A stretch of 64,000 nucleotides of DNA from Fusobacterium ulcerans (GCF_003019675.1 NZ_CP028105.1:3054282-3118281); one strand, 5' to 3'. Counted from the stretch's first letter, positions 44,010 to 52,773 are shown. Translations and numbers: made by a program. The notes: a model not told the origin generated them from the sequence alone.

Positions 44010-44123
44010 ATGCAGCTTATTTTAAGTTTCACTAGTTTTATTTCAGCTTTAATAACAATTTGGGATAAAGCTTCTTCTCTTTTGGGTAGTGAGGGGATAC
44101 GCCCCTTGGCCAGTTTATATTAA
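44010..44123 (+). CDS. Possible 37-aa hydrophobic peptide
   Basis: A short ORF begins at ATG 44010, six bases after an unusually strong purine site (AAAAGGGGGG), and encodes MQLILSFTSFISALITIWDK followed by ASSLLGSEGIRPLASLY. The first 17 residues form one membrane-spanning helix followed by charges, the shape of type I toxin peptides or other membrane microproteins. A strong terminator begins seven bases after the stop. I recognise no family and saw no certain antisense RNA promoter. An alternative ATG two codons upstream is too close to the ribosome site. Confidence 0.45.
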   Translation: MQLILSFTSFISALITIWDKASSLLGSEGIRPLASLY

Positions 44124-44129
44124 TTAAAA

Positions 44130-44159
44130 GAAAAGAGAAGAAATTAATCTTCTCTTTTC
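44130..44159. terminator. Bidirectional terminator
   Basis: GAAAAGAGAAGA (44130-44141) and TCTTCTCTTTTC (44148-44159) form a 12-bp stem between the peptide ORF and the converging 95-aa gene. Confidence 0.85.
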
Positions 44160-44180
44160 AAAAATTCATTTTTTATCTTT

Positions 44181-44468
44181 TTAAATTCTTCCTGTAGATT
44201 TATATAAATATATCATAATAATAGCTGCTATTATGAAGATTATCCTCTGACTCCATGATCCATTCATCAAATCTCCTGTTACATTTTGAGCAATTTCTAA
44301 AATGCCCCAAAATACTGCTACACCAAATAAGAAAAACAGAAATAAGAAAAAATCTTGTATTCCCAAAGGTACAAAAATCCCTGAAGTCACATATGCCCAG
44401 ATTACAAAAGCAATAAATAGTAATACTGCTGGAAGAAAATATTTTAGTAAAAATACTTTTTTTTTCAT
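44181..44468 (-). CDS. Small membrane protein, unknown
   Basis: A 95-aa protein with three predicted membrane helices (YFLPAVLLFIAFVIWAYV, FFLFLFFLFGVAVFWGIL, IIFIIAAIIMIYLY). No family recognised. It follows the 354-aa gene by two bases and is likely co-translated, so the two probably act together at the membrane. Confidence 0.7.
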   Translation of the reverse strand: MKKKVFLLKYFLPAVLLFIAFVIWAYVTSGIFVPLGIQDFFLFLFFLFGVAVFWGILEIAQNVTGDLMNGSWSQRIIFIIAAIIMIYLYKSTGRI

Positions 44469-44470
44469 TT

Positions 44471-45535
44471 CTATTCTCCTTTTTTTATTTCTGTTTTAAT
44501 AGCTTCTTTTGTTGTATATGTATCTGGTAATATATTTGCAAAATCTCCTAATAATGCTTTTAAAGTTGTAGCACCATATTCTCTATACGGAACTGACTCT
44601 GTTCCCCAAGTACTTACTGCTACATCTTTAAATTTGATTTTATAATACATTTTATTATCTCCACTATGTTGAACTAAACCTTTTAAACTTTGGTATGACT
44701 TATTCATAGATTCATACAGCGTCAAAATAGACAAAGCTAAGTTTATATTATTATATGTATCTATTCCTATATTTTTATTTATATTAATTTTGGAACTTCT
44801 TCTTTCTAAAAAATCAATAAGAATTTCTCCTAATGGTTGATAAACCCAATCACGTGTCATATTAAAGCTACCCATTTTTTCAGGTTCTCTTTTTATGGCA
44901 AAAGTAACATCTGCCATGAATTCACTTATCATTCCTGTTCCATGTGCTATAAAAAAGAAAATTACTACTCCACTAGCAGTAGTTAAAGTACTAGCTCCAA
45001 CTTTCCCTAGTAATCCCATTCCTCCAAGACCATTCATCCCACTTAAAAAAGAATTGTTCATTGTCTCTCTGAAATTAAAATCTTGTGGCATTATTATCAT
45101 ATCACCTTTTACACCTTTTAATGTTACAGTTCTTATATATGCCCCTTCTCTATTTATTTGTCTATGTTCTCTCAAAATAAAATGAAATCTATAACCCTTT
45201 GCATTGTCATAAGATTCATGATAAGATGATAAATACCCTTCAAATATCAAATGCCTTAATACATATCCATTTCTTGATATTTTAATTTCTATATCCCTTA
45301 ATGCTCCTTTTGATGTTCCAGTAATCATACTCCATTTATTTAGTTTCATAATTTCAGCTAGATTTTTTTCATCTTCTCCTCTTAAATAACCTGTTATGAT
45401 GAAAATTCCTTTTTTAAGAAACATTTTTATATTAGAAAAATCTATCTGTTTCAGTTCTATTTCTTCATCATTAATTTTAGATTTTATAAATATTTCTGTT
45501 TTTATTGCTTCATCTTCATAATGGTATAACTCCAT
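44471..45535 (-). CDS. Hypothetical protein with one membrane segment
   Basis: A 354-aa protein I cannot assign. The first ~150 residues are beta-rich and soluble (KGIFIITGYLRGEDEKNLAEIM, GYRFHFILREHRQ). A Gly/Met-rich stretch (FLSGMNGLGGMGLLGKVG) leads into a hydrophobic segment (TASGVVIFFFIAHGTGMI) near residue 195, and the C-terminal ~130 residues are helical and polar. No export signal at the N-terminus is visible. It pairs with the 95-aa membrane protein. The surrounding 44-50.6 kb carries other unassigned genes, so this may be an accessory region. Confidence 0.7.
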   Translation of the reverse strand: MELYHYEDEAIKTEIFIKSKINDEEIELKQIDFSNIKMFLKKGIFIITGYLRGEDEKNLAEIMKLNKWSMITGTSKGALRDIEIKISRNGYVLRHLIFEGYLSSYHESYDNAKGYRFHFILREHRQINREGAYIRTVTLKGVKGDMIIMPQDFNFRETMNNSFLSGMNGLGGMGLLGKVGASTLTTASGVVIFFFIAHGTGMISEFMADVTFAIKREPEKMGSFNMTRDWVYQPLGEILIDFLERRSSKININKNIGIDTYNNINLALSILTLYESMNKSYQSLKGLVQHSGDNKMYYKIKFKDVAVSTWGTESVPYREYGATTLKALLGDFANILPDTYTTKEAIKTEIKKGE

Positions 45536-45825
45536 AAATCAATCCCCCTTTTATTAAAATAGTTTTAATATATAAAATATTATACCATATAAATTTACTA
45601 TTTAGTTTTTGTTAAAATTATAGAGATGCAATATAATTCTTTGCTGCGTTTTTATTTCTTTCAAATTTTTTTATAATATATTCTAAGATAGCATTTTTTA
45701 TAAAAATAGCTTATTATATATAGATAAATTAATATTTTATAAAACTACTAAACACACTACTAAACATTTGTTTTTACCTTTATTCACATAAAATTATCTC
45801 ATTAATTCTAATATTGGAGGACTGT

Positions 45826-47373
45826 ATGTTGTTTCATAAAATATTTCATAAAAAGCAAAATTTTTTCTCATCAAGTCTTGATTCACATATCCAAGATTTT
45901 TATGCTGGAGATCTTAGAGCATTAGCAAAAATTTTTTGTGTTTTTGCTGAAAATATTTCAACCCAAAAATTAAAAGCTTCCCAAGTGTTAAATGAAGCTC
46001 TGATTTCATCCTCATTTGATGATATATGTAAAATTGATATACAAATGCGTGAGACCACTTCAATGGAATGGAATATTGACTGGAAAACTTTAAAAATTGA
46101 AAATTTTATTACAAAGCAAATGTCAAAAGATGAACAGCGAGCTATGCTTATCTTCTCTTCTTTCAATCCGAATGGATACATTAGAGAACAAGCTTTAAAA
46201 CTTCTGGTTTTTTATGAAGAAACATTGCCATATCTTGTTCTAAGATTAAACGATTGGGTTTACAACGTGCGTCAAACTGCCTTAACTATGTTTTCAAAAC
46301 GGTTGGTAGAGGCTACTGATGAAGAACTTATCAATACACTTCCCTTTCTCCATAAGCTTCAAAAAAGTAAAAGAGGTGATAATTTTATAATTTCTTCTCT
46401 TATGCAGGATAAATTTTGTGCCAATGAAAAGCTTTTAGAAAAAGGATTGGCAAACTCTGATGTAAGAACAAGAAAAACTTGTCTTTCTTTTCTTTCAAAT
46501 ACTTCATTGCCTAAAGCTGCATTATTATTGAAGCATATAAAAAAAGAAAGTGATCCATTTGTAAGGAGAATGATTTTTCAAATACTTTTCAAAGAAAATA
46601 TAAAAATTGAAGAATTGAGTAAACAGTTTTTAAAAGATAAGTATCCTGCAAATCGGCTTCTTGCTTTACAATATTTATATGATTATAATATTGATCTTGC
46701 TTTTATAAAGGCATATCAGATGCTTTTAGATCGAAATTTGCAAGTCCGTATTTTATCCCGCGAAATTATTAAAACTATTAAAAAGACTGATAATTTTCAT
46801 CAATTTTATCTTGAAAACCTTTCTTCAAACACTACAATTGCTGTCTATGGATTGGGAGAAGTAGGCTCCAAAGAAGATTGTTATATTATTGAGCCTTATT
46901 TGAAAAATAGTAAAATAGCTGTCGTTCGTGCTGCAATGATATCTCTAATGCATTTAGATTCTGAAAAATATATTACAATAATTACTGAAATGTTGTATTC
47001 TGAGCATTCAAGTATCGTTAATACTGCTTTTATACTTCTCAAAAAATATAAAGACTATGATTATAAAAAAATATTGAAAGCATACCAAGAAATAGACTAT
47101 GAAAATGCAAAAATAAAATGTGCTTTGTTACTATTTCAAGCATCTAAATGGAAGACTTTACTATATATATTAACAATAATTGGAAGTAATTATGAAAAAT
47201 TAGAAGCTATATGTCAAGCACAGCTAAGTAGATGGCTTTTATTATACAATAATTCTTTTCAGTCACTATCAAAAAAAGACTCTGAAGAAATTAAAATACT
47301 TATTAATATTAAAAAACCATTTTTAACTTCTAAGATAGAAAAAGAATTAATATTTTTGCTAAAAAATAATTGA
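45826..47373 (+). CDS. HEAT-repeat protein
   Basis: A 515-aa all-helical protein with HEAT-like repeats through most of its length, e.g. GYIREQALKLLVFYEETLPYLVLRLND, WVYNVRQTALTMFSKRL, SDVRTRKTCLSFLSN, DPFVRRMIFQILF, NLQVRILSREIIKTIKK and KIAVVRAAMISLMHLDSEKY. Such scaffolds bind proteins or nucleic acid; no enzymatic motif is visible. The start at 45826 follows GGAGG by five bases, whereas the frame's upstream TTG overlaps that site. It stands alone, between divergent and convergent minus-strand genes. The partner is unknown. Confidence 0.8.
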   Translation: MLFHKIFHKKQNFFSSSLDSHIQDFYAGDLRALAKIFCVFAENISTQKLKASQVLNEALISSSFDDICKIDIQMRETTSMEWNIDWKTLKIENFITKQMSKDEQRAMLIFSSFNPNGYIREQALKLLVFYEETLPYLVLRLNDWVYNVRQTALTMFSKRLVEATDEELINTLPFLHKLQKSKRGDNFIISSLMQDKFCANEKLLEKGLANSDVRTRKTCLSFLSNTSLPKAALLLKHIKKESDPFVRRMIFQILFKENIKIEELSKQFLKDKYPANRLLALQYLYDYNIDLAFIKAYQMLLDRNLQVRILSREIIKTIKKTDNFHQFYLENLSSNTTIAVYGLGEVGSKEDCYIIEPYLKNSKIAVVRAAMISLMHLDSEKYITIITEMLYSEHSSIVNTAFILLKKYKDYDYKKILKAYQEIDYENAKIKCALLLFQASKWKTLLYILTIIGSNYEKLEAICQAQLSRWLLLYNNSFQSLSKKDSEEIKILINIKKPFLTSKIEKELIFLLKNN

Positions 47374-47754
47374 TTTTTTATTATTATATTTTTAATTTTA
47401 TATAATAAATTAAGTAGATAAATTTTCATTTTTTACTTTTATTTTTTTTAACATTTTTATTTAAATAAGAGGAAAGCAATATATTTTAAGAATAATGATA
47501 TATCCATGAAAAAATCTTTCCTCCAAAAGATATTTTTATTGTTTAAAAAAAGGGAGTTTCAATATAGTTGAAATTCCCTTTTATCTTTTTCCTTATTAGA
47601 CTACTTTAATTCTTACTTATTTTCATATTATTCCAATTTTAATTCCAGATTTTCTAACTTAGATATTTCTGATATAGCCAAATTATTTTAATATAGATAA
47701 AACTCTATGGCAATCTCAAATATTAGATGTTTAAATTTTTAAATCAATCAAATT
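47374..47754. other. Gene-free stretch with one terminator
   Basis: I see no coding frame or RNA gene in these 381 bases apart from the bidirectional hairpin at 47545-47584 (AAAAGGGA-g-TTTCAA pairing with TTGAAA-t-TCCCTTTT) between the converging HEAT-repeat and MORN genes. Confidence 0.7.
47545..47584. terminator. Bidirectional terminator
   Basis: AAAAGGGA-g-TTTCAA and TTGAAA-t-TCCCTTTT form a 14-bp stem with one mismatch and a five-base loop, flanked by A and T runs. Confidence 0.8.
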
Positions 47755-48267
47755 TTAACTTTTTCTTACGATTTCTCCATTCTTCCATAAAATTTTTTCT
47801 TTTATTTTTCCTTCTAAATCATATATTAACTCTATTCCTTCTTTTTTTCTATTTTTATTATATACAGATTCTGATTTTTTAATATTGTTTGGGTAATATT
47901 CAATAATCACTTCTAAAACTCCCATATTATAAATCTCCTCTCTTTTATCACCCTCATAGGAATATTCTATTTGAGGTCCATCTTTAAGTCCTTGCTTTAA
48001 ATTTCTTTCATAGGCCTTTCTTCCATTAAGGTAATAATCTATCACTTTCCCATCTGCTAATCCATCAACAAAATAATATTCAGTGGCTGTGCCTGAGATA
48101 GAATATTTTTTAAGTACTCCAGTAAATGCTTCTGTTTCCTCTTTAACATAAACTCTTACTTCTCCATTTATTCTTCTTTTTTCTATATCCCCTGGAAAAA
48201 CAATTCTAGTTTCACTATAAGATAATGTTCCAAATAAAAATATTATTGCTGTTATTAGCTTTTTCAT
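47755..48267 (-). CDS. Exported MORN/YwqK-type repeat protein
   Basis: A 170-aa protein with a cleavable signal (MKKLITAIIFLFGTLSYSE) and three to four MORN_2-like units (GTATEYYFVDGLADGKVIDYYLNGRKAYE, KDGPQIEYSYEGDK, KEGIELIYDLEGKIKEKILWKNGE). It is related in repeat type to the lipoprotein at 40803 but lacks a lipobox. Start 48267 follows AAGGAG. Function unknown. Confidence 0.8.
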   Translation of the reverse strand: MKKLITAIIFLFGTLSYSETRIVFPGDIEKRRINGEVRVYVKEETEAFTGVLKKYSISGTATEYYFVDGLADGKVIDYYLNGRKAYERNLKQGLKDGPQIEYSYEGDKREEIYNMGVLEVIIEYYPNNIKKSESVYNKNRKKEGIELIYDLEGKIKEKILWKNGEIVRKS

Positions 48268-48595
48268 AAAATTCTCCTTCAAGTGTTGATGTACTCTTAT
48301 TGTAAAATAAAATTAATTTATTCCTGAAAATAGCTTTTTAAAAATTTTTTCTCTTCGAATATCTATGTTTCCATATAAATTTCTCTTTATTTCATATAAA
48401 AATATAACATGAGAAGACAATGCCATTCACAAGGTATTGGTTATGCTCTTATTTTTTGACTTGGCTCTATTTTTATATTAAGGTGCAATTATAAAATTAT
48501 AATTTCTATCACTTATTTTTCTATTTAAAAAAATAGCTGCCAGAAGGCAGCTTTTCCATTAATACTTGTTTTAAACAATATATTTATTAACAAAA
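48268..48595. other. Gene-free stretch
   Basis: These 328 AT-rich bases hold the upstream region of the 170-aa gene and the terminator at 48524-48552. I see no coding frame. Confidence 0.6.
48524..48552 (-). terminator. Terminator of the 201-aa gene
   Basis: AGCTGCC (48535-48541) and GGCAGCT (48546-48552) form a 7-bp GC-rich stem with a four-base loop; on the minus strand ATTTTTTT follows. Confidence 0.85.
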
Positions 48596-49201
48596 TTATT
48601 CTTTATTGCTTTTCTCTATTTGTTCCAATTCTTCTACAACATCATTTAATGTTTTATATATTTCTTTTTCTGTTCCTTCTTTAATTTTAGTATTATCTAT
48701 TTCAAAATTCACTCCATATAATTTTAAATTAGAAGGAATTCCTTCCATTAAAAATCTAAAGTTTGCTCTTACTCCACTTTCTTCTGGAATTGTTATATTT
48801 AAAATAGGATGTAAAGAATATGAAACATACCCTTCTTTGTCTTTTAACTGTAACACTTTTTTTTCTGATAAATTAGCAAGTCTTACTGTTTCCTTTGATT
48901 TATTTTTTAATCCCACTTTTATCTCATAATATTTTGCAGTTTTTTCAACTGAAAGAATAGTACAGTCAATATATTCATTAAAAGCTTTTTGATCCAATAT
49001 TATTATTGCTTCGTCAGTACTATTTCCTTCAACCCTTCCTTTGTCTATTCCTTTTTTCAATCCCTTTAATATATTTTTTCCTGTAGATACTGCTCCTGAA
49101 ACAGCTTCTGTTACTCCATCAGTAACCAAAGATTCCTTTTTTTCTGTTGAATATCCACTAATAGACAATCCAATAAATAGAATTAATATTATTTTTTTCA
49201 T
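48596..49201 (-). CDS. Exported hypothetical protein
   Basis: A 201-aa protein with a signal peptide (MKKIILILFIGLSISGYST). After a short helical linker (VTDGVTEAVSGAVSTGKNILKGLKKGI), residues ~70-180 form a beta-rich domain (KYYEIKVGLKNKSKETVRLANL, GVRANFRFLM) reminiscent of DUF4352-type immunoglobulin-like folds, though I cannot confirm this. Start 49201 follows GAGGAG. No operon partner. Confidence 0.7.
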   Translation of the reverse strand: MKKIILILFIGLSISGYSTEKKESLVTDGVTEAVSGAVSTGKNILKGLKKGIDKGRVEGNSTDEAIIILDQKAFNEYIDCTILSVEKTAKYYEIKVGLKNKSKETVRLANLSEKKVLQLKDKEGYVSYSLHPILNITIPEESGVRANFRFLMEGIPSNLKLYGVNFEIDNTKIKEGTEKEIYKTLNDVVEELEQIEKSNKE

Positions 49202-49384
49202 AATCACTCCTCAGATGTTTTATTAAATTATTATAGCATTTATTTCTTATTTTAAAAAACAATAAATAATAATTTTTTATAATAAAAAATCAATTATTGT
49301 TTCTTATTTCAACCATTTTATTTAATAAAAAATAAAGTATATATTTTAAAATTTCATTGAACTTTTAAAACTATCAAAAAAACC

Positions 49385-49891
49385 TTACCAACCTCTAAGA
49401 GATATTTTTTCATATAACCTTTCACCTTTTTTCTTAAGCCTTTCTAAAAGATCTTTATTATGCTTTTCAACTTTTATTTTTAAAGCTTCTGAAACCTCTT
49501 GAAGATTTTTCAAATATTTTTTAAGTTTTAAATTGATATCAATTTTATTTTTTTTCAAAACAAATACTATCTCTCCTTCTTTTTTTATAATAGGTAATTT
49601 GAGTGGTTTTATTGAATCAGGAAAAGTTTCTAATAATTCATCATTTCCTGTAAATTTAAGATAAAATATTGCAACATCTTTTTTATCTATTTTTTTTATT
49701 TCCTCATATAAAAATTCAAGAGGTTCTATTTTATTTTTTTCATGTACCTCTTCTATAACTTCAGAAAATTTTTTTAACCCAGTTCTCATTTTTTTAGCTT
49801 CATCTTTTAAGTCTCTTAGTGCATAATTTCTCATCCTATTAAGATAACACTCACAACTAACTCCATTAAAAATAACAAATTTATCTCTCAT
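49385..49891 (-). CDS. Hypothetical helical protein
   Basis: A 168-aa, strongly basic and charged protein with no signal peptide. Long amphipathic helices alternate with a short beta region (GEIVFVLKKNKIDINLKL). Two cysteines occur near the start (VSCECYLN). No family recognised. Its ribosome site is only AAGGAGTTAG-like, some way from the ATG, and it stands alone. Confidence 0.6.
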   Translation of the reverse strand: MRDKFVIFNGVSCECYLNRMRNYALRDLKDEAKKMRTGLKKFSEVIEEVHEKNKIEPLEFLYEEIKKIDKKDVAIFYLKFTGNDELLETFPDSIKPLKLPIIKKEGEIVFVLKKNKIDINLKLKKYLKNLQEVSEALKIKVEKHNKDLLERLKKKGERLYEKISLRGW

Positions 49892-50307
49892 GTCATCTTC
49901 TAACTCCTTATAATGTATTTTTTATGATCAATATATTTTTACATATTGTTTATATTATACCATACTTTTTAAATTTTTATTCGTTTTTAAATAAATAAAA
50001 GATTATTTATAAAAAATACATTATTTTTTGTTTTTTATTTTGAAAAAATAACAATATTTCATTTTATAGTATTCTCAATTATAAAAAAACTGTACCCAAA
50101 ATCTTAAATACCTAAGATAGGGTACAGCATTTTATGTTTATAGTATTCCTGATTAAATAACAAGTATTGTAGTTCAATTTGTTAAATTAATATTAAGAGC
50201 TATATAGTTAAAACATCTTTTAATATTTATACTATACCACTTTTAAAATTTTCTTTAGCAAAGTTTTAAGTATAATTTATTTCATACTAAAATTGAATTT
50301 AGTCTGC
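49892..50307. other. Gene-free stretch with a repeated hairpin
   Basis: No coding frame is visible in these 416 bases. They contain a two-tier hairpin (50090-50127) that closely resembles the terminator of the transposase-like gene at 11115, possibly left by a lost mobile element. Confidence 0.6.
50090..50127. repeat. Two-tier hairpin, second copy of the 11115 motif
   Basis: CTGTACCC (50090-50097) pairs with GGGTACAG (50120-50127), and inside it ATCTTA pairs with TAAGAT. The layout, inner stem and spacing match the hairpin at 11115-11156 (CTGCAC, ATCTTAG/CTAAGAT, GTGCAG), with paired changes that keep the stems. Confidence 0.6.
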
Positions 50308-50627
50308 CTATAACTCTTCAATTGAATAAATTAATGTTGTTCCTTTAACTTTTAGAGCTAAACTTTGTCCATTTTCTGCAAATTTATATGCATGTTCATT
50401 ACTTGATTTTGTTTTTCCTAATTTTGTATGTACTTTTACCCAAACAGGAGCTCCTGCTGCTATAGTTCCTTTATATTCAGCTAAATCTATTGTTCTAGAC
50501 TGTCCTACTGGAAAAGAGTCACTTGACCATAATTTTTTTCTTTTCCATCCTCTGCATACATAACATCAAAACTCATTACAAAAGCAGCACTGTTAACACA
50601 TGATATTTTTTGAATTTCTTTTGACAT
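50308..50627 (-). pseudogene. Small conserved-looking gene with a -1 frame break
   Basis: The first frame from ATG 50627 (AGGAGTG upstream) encodes MSKEIQKISCVNSAAFVMSF and stops at 50505-50507. A -1 shift in the seven-A run (T run 50533-50539 on the plus strand) joins it to a continuous second half (LWSSDSFPVGQSRTIDLAEY..., ending SIEEL at the TAG 50308-50310), giving a coherent 106-aa beta-rich protein. The break could be a mutation, a homopolymer sequencing error, or programmed slippage at A-AAA-AAT. A consensus promoter lies upstream, so it is transcribed. Family not recognised. Confidence 0.65.
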
Positions 50628-51001
50628 TTTTATCACTCCTTGTTTTTAATTTAACATTAAAATATATATTCCGAGTATATGCTGTAAGTTGCCTTAAAAA
50701 ACTTTATTTTTCTCTTTATCTATCCTTAATTTTAAATTATACTCTGATATTTTTGTTTGTCAATCTATAAATATACTTTATATATTTATAAAAATTTTAT
50801 TAAAAAATAATTTTATTTTTAATTTAATAATATTTTCAAAACTATTATAAAATTATATTAAAAAGTATACATCAATGATTCTGAAACTTTAACTACTAAA
50901 AACAGTTAAATAAAATTAATTTTCAATATATCCTTTTAATATTTATTTTTCCTATTTTACTTTTAGTGCCAGCTCTTTATTAATAAAGTATATTTTCAGA
51001 T
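50628..51001. other. Gene-free stretch
   Basis: These 374 very AT-rich bases contain the promoter at 50736-50763 and the 5' leader of the small gene. I see nothing else that is recognisable. Confidence 0.6.
50736..50763 (-). promoter_or_regulatory. Strong promoter of the frame-broken gene
   Basis: On the minus strand TTGACA (50758-50763) and TATAAT (50736-50741) are both perfect consensus, 16 bases apart. They lie ~110 bases before the ATG, leaving a ~100-base untranslated leader. Confidence 0.75.
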
Positions 51002-51496
51002 TTAAACTGTAATAATATCATTTTCATGCACCATATAATAACTTAAAACATAAATAGCTGACCAAAATTCTGCTGGAAAGTCATCTGATGAGGAAATTTC
51101 TTGAGAATGAAAACTAAAGAAAGGTGAAATTTTTCCAATAACTTTATTTTTCGAAATAAATGAAATACTAAAATCTTTTTCTTGCACAGCTTTCCATTCA
51201 CCATAAGGAGTGTTTATAATCATATATTCAACTTTAGGTGAATGAACAATTGAACTTTTTTCATCTTCCTTAAATTTTAATTCTGTTGTAGCTATTATTT
51301 CATTATCTTTATTTTTTATAATATATTTATCCTCTTTATTTTCAATAATTATATCTGTTTCATATACAATGGAATTATCTTTTAATATTAATCTTGCTGA
51401 ATCCATAAAGTTTTTTGATTTTATACAGTCTATTACAATCCCTTCATTGTTTTCAATTTTATATCCCATTAAAGTGCTTTTAACATATAAGTTCAT
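51002..51496 (-). CDS. Hypothetical protein, tubby/LURP-like beta fold possible
   Basis: A 164-aa soluble protein made of alternating beta strands (GYKIENNEGIVIDCI, SARLILKDNSIVYETDIII, KYIIKNKDNEIIATTEL, FSISFISKNKVIGKISPFF) with a C-terminal helix, the rhythm of tubby-C-like/LURP-one domains. This assignment is by pattern only. Its start overlaps the stop of the second chromate transporter gene by one base, so it is the third gene of that operon and may be an accessory factor. Confidence 0.6.
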   Translation of the reverse strand: MNLYVKSTLMGYKIENNEGIVIDCIKSKNFMDSARLILKDNSIVYETDIIIENKEDKYIIKNKDNEIIATTELKFKEDEKSSIVHSPKVEYMIINTPYGEWKAVQEKDFSISFISKNKVIGKISPFFSFHSQEISSSDDFPAEFWSAIYVLSYYMVHENDIITV

Positions 51497-52068
51497 TACA
51501 TCCCTCCCATAAAACCATATACAATTCCTCCAACAATACCACTTCCAATCATGACATAAGTTGGGTTTAATCTAAATTTTCTTAAAAAAAACATCCCCAC
51601 AGCAAATAAAAATACAGAAAAATAATTCAAATGAATTTTTCCAATTTCTATTTCACTTTCACCAAAAAAAGCCAGCAAAACCATTGATACTCCAGCAGAT
51701 GCTATCAAAGAAACCACAGCAGGTCTCAATCCATCTAAAATTCCATTTATAACAGTCAATTTTCTATATTTGAAATATACCATTGCTATTGATAAAACGA
51801 TTATAAATGAAGGAGTTACACATCCTAATGTTGCTATTACAGCTCCCGGAAATCCTGCTATTTGTATCCCAACAAATGTAGCACTATTTATAGCGATTGG
51901 ACCAGGTGTCATTTGAGAAATAGTTATTATATCTGCAAATTCTTTCATAGTAAGCCAGCTATGAATAGTGACGACTTCATTTTGTATAAGAGGCATAGCT
52001 GCATAACCACCACCTATACTGAACATTCCTATTTTGAAAAAACTTAAAAATAATTGTATATATATCAT
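51496..52068 (-). CDS. Chromate transporter, short-chain subunit B
   Basis: A 190-aa CHR-family protein with about six membrane segments. The domain motif is clear: FFKIGMFSIGGGYAAMPLIQNEVV, then TISQMTPGPIAINSATFVG. Short CHR proteins work as pairs that together equal one long two-domain ChrA. They export chromate or related oxyanions; here the true substrate is unproven. It follows its partner by one base. Confidence 0.9.
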   Translation of the reverse strand: MIYIQLFLSFFKIGMFSIGGGYAAMPLIQNEVVTIHSWLTMKEFADIITISQMTPGPIAINSATFVGIQIAGFPGAVIATLGCVTPSFIIVLSIAMVYFKYRKLTVINGILDGLRPAVVSLIASAGVSMVLLAFFGESEIEIGKIHLNYFSVFLFAVGMFFLRKFRLNPTYVMIGSGIVGGIVYGFMGGM

Positions 52069-52069
52069 T

Positions 52070-52642
52070 TTATTTTCCCCTTTTTAATCTGAAATTACTA
52101 TGAATAGCACCAACAATTCCACAAACTATTATAATTAGAATTATATTTATTTTAAGAAAATAAGTCGCAATAAAAACTAATATCATCATACTGATAGGAA
52201 GAAGTTTTTTTGATTTTACTACTTGTGAAGCCATTGAATAGACAACATCAATAATTACTGCTGCTACTCCAGCCTGCATGCCTTTCATCACTGCATTTAC
52301 AATTAGATTTTCTTTGAAGGCTAAATAGAAGAGGGAGATTACTGAAAGGATTATTAATGGAGGTAAAACTGTGGCAACTGTGGCAATTACTGCCCCCATA
52401 ATTCCGCTGAGACGATAACCTATTATTATTGAAGCATTTACAGCTATTGCTCCTGGAGAAGACTGTGCTATTGCTATTAGATCAAGCATTTGAGTATCCT
52501 TCATCCACTTGTATTCCTCAACAAATTTTTTTCTCATCAGGGGAATTATTACAAATCCTCCCCCAAAGGTGAAACTACTAATGTAAAATGTTGATAAAAA
52601 TAATTTTCGATAAAAATTTTTTTCCTGATTTTTGGTAGACAT
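52070..52642 (-). CDS. Chromate transporter, short-chain subunit A
   Basis: A 190-aa CHR-family membrane protein, partner of the next gene. FYISSFTFGGGFVIIPLMRKKFV and IAQSSPGAIAVNASIIIGYRLSG are the two halves of the CHR signature. It is the first gene of the leftward operon, with AAGGAGG before the ATG, and is divergent from a LysR regulator that probably controls it. Confidence 0.9.
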   Translation of the reverse strand: MSTKNQEKNFYRKLFLSTFYISSFTFGGGFVIIPLMRKKFVEEYKWMKDTQMLDLIAIAQSSPGAIAVNASIIIGYRLSGIMGAVIATVATVLPPLIILSVISLFYLAFKENLIVNAVMKGMQAGVAAVIIDVVYSMASQVVKSKKLLPISMMILVFIATYFLKINIILIIIVCGIVGAIHSNFRLKRGK

Positions 52643-52728
52643 TTTTTTCCTCCTTAAATTCTTATTTATTAAATTATACTCCTTGAAGATATATAAATAA
52701 AATAGTATAATCTTATATTATATATAAA

Positions 52729-52756
52729 TGATTAGTTATCTATTTTGATTAGTTAT
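52729..52756. promoter_or_regulatory. Direct repeat, candidate LysR-regulator site
   Basis: TGATTAGTTAT occurs twice, at 52729-52739 and 52746-52756, with a 17-base period, between the divergent chromate and lysR genes and just downstream of a TATAAT at 52706-52711. It may be an autoregulatory operator. Confidence 0.4.
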
Positions 52757-52773
52757 AAAACTAAGGAGAAAAA

